Notes under the pieces: generated by a model
What the model was told of the DNA's origin: nothing
Database searches by the model: none
What the model saw: the letters and a program-made list of their open reading frames with translations, nothing else
Assembly: GCF_947499065.1 (NCBI RefSeq)
Contig: NZ_CANMMT010000008.1
Location: forward strand, 82,052-146,051
DNA: 64,000 bases
Source: an uncultured Tenacibaculum sp.
Lineage (GTDB): Bacteria > Bacteroidota > Bacteroidia > Flavobacteriales > Flavobacteriaceae
Reading direction: 5' to 3'
Position numbers and translations under genes: made by a program
Shown here: one piece after another, positions 59,150-64,000 of the stretch
Layout: each line of letters starts with the position of its first letter
Numbering within the stretch: position 1 is the stretch's first letter

Positions 59150-60745
59150 ATGTACCAGTTTTCAGGAAAATTAAAAATGCTTGCTATTGCTCTTATGGTT
59201 TTAGGAGCCTTAGGTACTGCCGCTAGTTTTATGTCGGCACCTAAAACATTAGAAGAAGCAAAAGAAATTTTAGCAAAACAAGAGGCACACCATGGAGGTG
59301 GTCACGGAGCAGCTGATTCACATGGTGAAGAAAAAGCTCACGCTAAAGAAGCTAAGACTGAAGCGCATGCTGAAGTTGAAAAACATTCAGAAGAAGCAGC
59401 TGCAAAAGCACACGAAGCTGATAGCATTGCTACACATGCAAAAGAAACAACAGAAGAAGCTCACACAGCAGATAGTACAGCTGTTCATGCAGAAGATACT
59501 CACAAAAAAGAGGTAAAAGAAGCACATGTAGAAGTTGTTGCATCAAAAGATGCTCATGCAACTAATGCACATGGTGAAGATCACGGAGATGCACATGCAG
59601 AACACGCTTTTCACCAAATGCAAAACAGACCTTGGGCAGCTTTCTTCGTAGCGTTATTATTCTTCTTAGGAGTAACATTATTAGTATTAGCTTTCTATGC
59701 AATTCAAAGAGTAGCACAAGCAGGATGGTCTGTAGTGTTATTTAGAGTAATGGAAGCAATAACTGCAAACATGCACTATGTAAGTGCAATTATGTTATTG
59801 TTCTTAATTGCTACAGCAATGCACATCAATCACTTATTTCCATGGATGGGAGAGGGTGTTGTAGATCCTACAAGTCCAAACTACGATCCAATTATAGATG
59901 GAAAGAAATGGTACTTAAATACACCAGGATGGTTAATTAGAAGTATCTTCTACTTATTAGTATGGAATGCTTACCGTTTTATTATCAGAAAAGGATCTAT
60001 CCAACAAGATAATGGTGATTTAAAATTACACAAGAGAAATTATAACATATCTGTAATCTTCTTATTTTTCTTTATGATTACAGAGTCTATGATGGCTTGG
60101 GATTGGATTATGGGAATTGACCCACACTGGTTCTCAACATTATTCGGATGGTATGTATTAGCTACTTTCTTAGTATCAGCTTTAACTGTAATTGCTTTTG
60201 TAACAATTTACTTACGTTCTAAAGGATATTTACCATTAGTTAACGATAGCCATATTCACGATTTAGCTAAATATATGTTTGGTTTCTCTGTATTCTGGAC
60301 TTACTTATGGTTTGCACAGTTTATGTTAATTTGGTATGCAGATATGCCAGAGGAAACTACATATTACTTATTGCGTTTTAACGAATACAAAGTACCATTC
60401 TTAGCAATGGTAGTAATGAACTTCATCTTCCCTGTATTATTATTAATCAACAGTGACTTTAAGAGTGTACCTTGGTTTGTAGTGTTAGGAGGAGTAGTAA
60501 TATTAGCAGGTCACTACTTAGATTTATTCGTAATGATTATGCCTGGTACTGTAGGAGCTCAATACGGATTTGGAGTTGGAGAAATTAGTGCAATCTTATT
60601 CTTCGTAGGATTGTTTATTTTCGCAACGTTCAATGCATTTGCAAAAGCAGATCCAGTAGCAAAAGGAAACCCATTCTTACACGAGAGTGAAACTTTCCAT
60701 TACTATAATATCGAACACAGAGGAGAAGATAGTAATCATCATTAA
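59150..60745 (+). CDS. actF: ACIII subunit F, NrfD-like, with histidine-rich insertion
   Basis: 531 residues. First membrane helix at 10-28, then residues 46-155 form a low-complexity segment with 19 histidines and many Ala and Glu, then eight or nine NrfD-like helices (WAAFFVALLFFLGVTLLVLAFYAI, HYVSAIMLLFLIATAM, AWDWIMGIDPHWFSTLFGW and on). The helices make it the second quinol-side subunit of ACIII. The His-rich part is unusual in length and does not belong to the fold; it may bind metal or be a flexible spacer. Its reading frame is supported by the surrounding helices. Confidence 0.94.
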   Translation: MYQFSGKLKMLAIALMVLGALGTAASFMSAPKTLEEAKEILAKQEAHHGGGHGAADSHGEEKAHAKEAKTEAHAEVEKHSEEAAAKAHEADSIATHAKETTEEAHTADSTAVHAEDTHKKEVKEAHVEVVASKDAHATNAHGEDHGDAHAEHAFHQMQNRPWAAFFVALLFFLGVTLLVLAFYAIQRVAQAGWSVVLFRVMEAITANMHYVSAIMLLFLIATAMHINHLFPWMGEGVVDPTSPNYDPIIDGKKWYLNTPGWLIRSIFYLLVWNAYRFIIRKGSIQQDNGDLKLHKRNYNISVIFLFFFMITESMMAWDWIMGIDPHWFSTLFGWYVLATFLVSALTVIAFVTIYLRSKGYLPLVNDSHIHDLAKYMFGFSVFWTYLWFAQFMLIWYADMPEETTYYLLRFNEYKVPFLAMVVMNFIFPVLLLINSDFKSVPWFVVLGGVVILAGHYLDLFVMIMPGTVGAQYGFGVGEISAILFFVGLFIFATFNAFAKADPVAKGNPFLHESETFHYYNIEHRGEDSNHH

Positions 60746-60779
60746 TAATTAGAATTAATAAACAAATAGTTTAGATAAT

Positions 60780-61787
60780 ATGCTCGCTTTATTTTATATT
60801 TTCATAGCAGTTGCAATAGGAGTAAGTTTTTGGCAAATTACTCGTATCATGAATTTCCGTTCTGTAATTGCTACAGATAAAGACAACGAAACACAAGGTA
60901 AATTAGCTTTAGGATTCTTAGCTTTCTTATATGCAATGATGATTTACTGTTTAATCGCAATGAATGTAATAATGTTACCAGAATCTGCTTCTATAGAAGG
61001 AGAACATGATGATAACTTATTCAACATTACATTTTGGTTAATTGGAATAGTTCAATTTGGAATGCAGTTCTTAATTTTCTTCTTCACTTATAAGTATAGA
61101 GGAAATAAAGACAAAAAGGCATTGTTTTATGCTGATAGCCATAAATTAGAACTTTTATGGACATCTATTCCAGCAGTAACAATTGTATTATTAATTGGTT
61201 ATGGATTATGGGCTTGGAACAACATTATGTATGTTGGAGCCGATGAAAACCCAATTGAAATTGAAGTATACTCAAGACAATTCGATTGGCAAGCGCGTTA
61301 TGCAGGAGCTGATAATGAGTTAGGATTAGGGAATGTAAATTTCATTAAAGGAATTAACTCTATGGGAGTTGATATGTCAGACCCTAAATCACAAGACGAT
61401 AAAAAAGTTACTGAATTAGTATTACCGAAAGGAAAGAAAATATTATTTAAATTCCGTTCACAAGATGTATTACACTCTGCGTACATGCCACACTTTAGAG
61501 CACAAATGAACTGTGTTCCAGGTATGATTACTCAGTTTGCATTTACACCGAAGTATACTACAGAAGAAATGCGTCAAAATTCTGAAGTAATAGCGAAAAC
61601 TGAAGGAATTAACAAAATTAGAAGAGCTAAAGGTGAAGAGCCTTATGAATTCAACTACTTATTGTTATGTAACAAAATTTGTGGAGCATCTCACTACAAC
61701 ATGCAAATGAAAATTACTGTTGTTGAAGAAGCTGAATACAAGAAGTGGTTATCAGAGCAAAAAACATTAGCTCAAGTTATTAAATAA
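60780..61787 (+). CDS. coxB: Cytochrome c oxidase subunit II
   Basis: 335 residues. Two transmembrane helices anchor a periplasmic cupredoxin domain. CuA ligands are visible: His in DVLHSAYMPHF, then Cys297, Cys301, His305 and Met308 (CNKICGASHYNM). Usual motif has Glu before the second Cys (main-chain ligand); here Ile follows Lys, which is tolerated since only the backbone is involved. Long charged segment between strands. Follows actF, so ACIII and oxidase are co-transcribed. Confidence 0.95.
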   Translation: MLALFYIFIAVAIGVSFWQITRIMNFRSVIATDKDNETQGKLALGFLAFLYAMMIYCLIAMNVIMLPESASIEGEHDDNLFNITFWLIGIVQFGMQFLIFFFTYKYRGNKDKKALFYADSHKLELLWTSIPAVTIVLLIGYGLWAWNNIMYVGADENPIEIEVYSRQFDWQARYAGADNELGLGNVNFIKGINSMGVDMSDPKSQDDKKVTELVLPKGKKILFKFRSQDVLHSAYMPHFRAQMNCVPGMITQFAFTPKYTTEEMRQNSEVIAKTEGINKIRRAKGEEPYEFNYLLLCNKICGASHYNMQMKITVVEEAEYKKWLSEQKTLAQVIK

Positions 61788-61821
61788 GATTTTTTCAAAA
61801 AAGTTATATAAAAGATAGATT

Positions 61822-63591
61822 ATGTCAGATCATCATCACAAAGAAACATTTGTAACTAAATATATCTTCAGTACAGATCACAAAATGATTTCGAAGCAGT
61901 TCCTTGTTACAGGTATATTCATGGGTATCATTGGAGGTTTTATGTCTATGTTATTTCGTTTGCAAATTGCATGGCCAGATACTTCATTCTCAATAATTGA
62001 AGCATTTTTAGGAAACCATCAAACAGATGGTATTATGAACCCAGATATGTACTTAGCATTGGTAACAATACACGGTACAATAATGGTATTCTTTGTATTA
62101 ACAGCAGGTTTAAGTGGTACCTTTTCAAACTTACTAATTCCATTACAGATTGGAGCACGTGATATGGCTTCTGGTTTCTTAAACATGGTTTCTTACTGGT
62201 TATTTTTCTTATCATCAGTAGTAATGGTTATATCATTGTTTGTTGAAGCAGGACCAGCATCTGCAGGATGGACTATTTATCCTCCATTATCTGCGTTACC
62301 ACAAGCAATTCCAGGTTCAGGTACAGGTATGACATTATGGTTAGTGTCTATGGCAATATTCATTGCTTCTTCGTTAATTGGATCATTGAACTATATTGTT
62401 ACTATATTAAACTTGCGTACAAAAGGAATGAAAATGACAAGATTGCCATTAACAATGTGGGCATTCTTTATTACAGCAATTATTGGTGTTATTTCATTTC
62501 CAGTATTATTATCTGCAGCTTTATTATTAATATTCGATAGAAGCTTTGGAACATCATTCTATTTATCGGATATCTTTATTTCAGGAGAAGTATTACATTA
62601 CCAAGGAGGATCACCAGTATTATTTGAACACTTATTCTGGTTCTTAGGTCACCCTGAAGTATATATTATATTATTACCAGCATTAGGATTAACATCTGAA
62701 GTAATCTCTACAAATGCACGTAAACCAATTTTCGGTTACCGCGCAATGATTGGATCAATTATGGCAATTGCATTCTTATCAACAATTGTATGGGGACACC
62801 ACATGTTTATCTCAGGAATGAATCCATTCTTAGGTTCGGTATTTACGTTTACAACAGTATTAATTGCAATTCCATCAGCTGTAAAAGCATTTAACTATGT
62901 AACTACATTATGGAAAGGTAACTTACAGTTAAATCCGGCTATGCTATTCTCTATTGGATTAGTTTCTACTTTCGTAACAGGAGGTTTAACAGGATTAGTA
63001 TTAGGAGATTCAGCATTAGATATTAATGTTCATGATACATACTTTGTGGTAGCACACTTCCACTTAGTAATGGGTGTATCTGCATTATTAGGAATGTTTG
63101 CTGGTGTATATCACTGGTTCCCTAAGATGTATGGTAGAATGATGAATAAAACATTAGGATACTGGCACTTCTGGTTAACAATTATTACAGCGTATGGAGT
63201 ATTCTTCCCAATGCACTTTGTTGGATTAGCAGGTTTACCACGTCGTTATTATACAAATACAAACTTCCCAATGTTTGATGATTTAGTAGAAATTAACGTA
63301 TTCATGACGGTAATGGCTATAATTGGAGGAGCAGCTCAATTAATATTCTTAGCTAACTTCTTTATTTCAATCTATAGAGGACAAAAAGCAACACAAAATC
63401 CATGGAAAGCTAATACATTAGAATGGACTACACCAGTAGAACATATCCACGGAAACTGGCCAGGAGCTATTCCAGAAGTTCACAGATGGGCTTATGACTA
63501 CAGTAAGACTGATGAAAACGGTGAATATGTACACGGACAAGATTTCGTATTACAAACTACGCCATTATTAGACGGTGAAGAACCAACCTAA
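61822..63591 (+). CDS. coxA: Cytochrome c oxidase subunit I
   Basis: 589 residues, haem-copper oxidase subunit I. HTIHGTI-like region at TIHGTIMVFFV, the CuB/cross-link site GHPEVYIILLPALG (His, Tyr), WGHHMFISGMNPF (CuB His-His), and low-spin/high-spin haem His in VVAHFHLVMGV. A type aa3. The gene order actABCDEF-coxBA shows a supercomplex-type operon. Subunit III is not in the window. Confidence 0.96.
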   Translation: MSDHHHKETFVTKYIFSTDHKMISKQFLVTGIFMGIIGGFMSMLFRLQIAWPDTSFSIIEAFLGNHQTDGIMNPDMYLALVTIHGTIMVFFVLTAGLSGTFSNLLIPLQIGARDMASGFLNMVSYWLFFLSSVVMVISLFVEAGPASAGWTIYPPLSALPQAIPGSGTGMTLWLVSMAIFIASSLIGSLNYIVTILNLRTKGMKMTRLPLTMWAFFITAIIGVISFPVLLSAALLLIFDRSFGTSFYLSDIFISGEVLHYQGGSPVLFEHLFWFLGHPEVYIILLPALGLTSEVISTNARKPIFGYRAMIGSIMAIAFLSTIVWGHHMFISGMNPFLGSVFTFTTVLIAIPSAVKAFNYVTTLWKGNLQLNPAMLFSIGLVSTFVTGGLTGLVLGDSALDINVHDTYFVVAHFHLVMGVSALLGMFAGVYHWFPKMYGRMMNKTLGYWHFWLTIITAYGVFFPMHFVGLAGLPRRYYTNTNFPMFDDLVEINVFMTVMAIIGGAAQLIFLANFFISIYRGQKATQNPWKANTLEWTTPVEHIHGNWPGAIPEVHRWAYDYSKTDENGEYVHGQDFVLQTTPLLDGEEPT

Positions 63592-63610
63592 TAAATAGCA
63601 TATAAAAGCT

Positions 63611-63643
63611 AAAAAAGCCTTCCAAATTTTGGAAGGCTTTTTT
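63611..63643 (+). terminator. Terminator of the act-cox operon
   Basis: AAAAAAGCCTTCCAAA / TTTGGAAGGCTTTTTT. Perfect 16-bp stem with T-run, 20 bases after coxA. Confidence 0.92.
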
Positions 63644-64000
63644 ATTTGATAACATTTAAAATTTATATAAAGAATAGATTAATAGTATAAGGAGGAAAAT
63701 GTATTAATACTTTATAGCTTAATAGCTAATCGAATGGTATTAATATAGTAACAGAGTTTATAATAAGAATAGAATTATTGTTACTAGAAAGATAAATACA
63801 GAGTGTGAAACTTCTCTGATTAATGTTTAGGGGGCTTTTATAAGAAGATAGCAAATAGTTTACTTAATATACTTTTTAAATTCAGCTAAAGATTATCGTT
63901 AAATAAGTAGACTAGGAGCGGGAAGTACTTTCTATTTTACCATACGAAAGAGCTTCGTTGAATGATACAGGAGTATCTAATTATAGATAATAAGTTTGAT
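63644..64000. other. Non-coding right edge
   Basis: Very AT-rich, with no ORF above background. It holds the possible kinase remnant described separately, and nothing else that I can name. Confidence 0.6.
63903..63965 (+). pseudogene. Probable decayed C-terminus of a sensor histidine kinase
   Basis: A frame following a stop reads ISRLGAGSTFYFTIRKSFVE and then a stop. G-x-GSTFYFTI is the characteristic end of the HATPase domain of histidine kinases (GKGSTFYFTIPK). Just upstream, in the same frame, is KDYR then a stop. Only about 20 residues remain, so this is a suggestion. Confidence 0.45.

Noticed and set aside
59292..59516. Lysine/glutamine-rich ORF in the other frame of actF
   Set aside because: A frame shadow of the histidine-rich insertion; no start context.
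1..64000. tRNA, rRNA, CRISPR, insertion sequences
   Set aside because: I looked through the gaps for cloverleaf ends, regular 25-40 bp spaced repeats and transposase frames, and saw none; short or divergent RNAs could be missed by eye.

Overview
The window is a piece of an AT-rich chromosome from a marine-type member of the Bacteroidota, family Flavobacteriaceae. A Tenacibaculum-like organism is my best guess, but that is inference. The evidence is the Bacteroidota -7 promoter element (TAnnTTTG), a type IX secretion plug protein (DUF5103), FecI/FecR/TonB-receptor signalling, DUF3078 and DUF3667 proteins, a Na+-NQR operon and an alternative complex III (act) operon. No rRNA, tRNA, CRISPR array, transposase, integrase or phage gene was seen.

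Region 1 (1-11.6 kb) is an accessory array. About fourteen small genes all lie on the minus strand: DUF2199, DMP19/DUF4375, two RDD proteins, an alpha/beta hydrolase, a DoxX-like protein, lipoproteins and several orphans. Most gaps between them carry a degenerate ~70-90 bp repeat, and three gaps also hold a second ~60 bp repeat centred on TATTCGAATA. This looks like a cassette array. Within it sit a membrane-anchored LytTR regulator and an acyltransferase, with AlgR-like direct repeats between them.

Region 2 (11.6-22.9 kb) holds a lipocalin-like lipoprotein, pruA (proline catabolism), an NRDE/TANGO2 protein, a three-gene operon of exported proteins, DUF3667-apaG, the T9SS plug protein, a small lipoprotein, and a frameshifted remnant of a MauG-type cytochrome c peroxidase.

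Region 3 (22.9-33.3 kb) starts with nqrABCDEF, the Na+-pumping NADH:quinone oxidoreductase, closed by a strong terminator. A 52-residue zinc-ribbon gene, a DEAD-box helicase operon, a 33-residue cationic peptide gene with its own control region and terminator, a uracil-DNA glycosylase-family gene and hflX follow.

Region 4 (33.3-47.2 kb) is envelope and nutrient uptake: two exported TonB-C-domain proteins, a large TonB-dependent receptor, a CNNM/CBS membrane protein, two DUF3078 paralogues, and a sigma-ECF/FecR/STN-type TonB-receptor operon. A two-domain PKD lipoprotein is divergent from that operon. The sigma gene and the lipoprotein share a matching promoter (AGTAGGGTWTTTT-N10-CGTT), which makes them one regulon.

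Region 5 (47.2-64 kb) is core metabolism and respiration: sufE, a DUF59 Fe-S assembly factor and DUF2480, a PfkB kinase with a long PurF-family enzyme, a SPOR protein, then actABCDEF plus cytochrome c oxidase subunits II and I. NQR (NADH to quinone, Na+ export), ACIII (quinol to cytochrome c) and the haem-copper oxidase (to O2) together make a nearly complete aerobic chain. The right edge is non-coding and holds what looks like the decayed tail of a histidine kinase.
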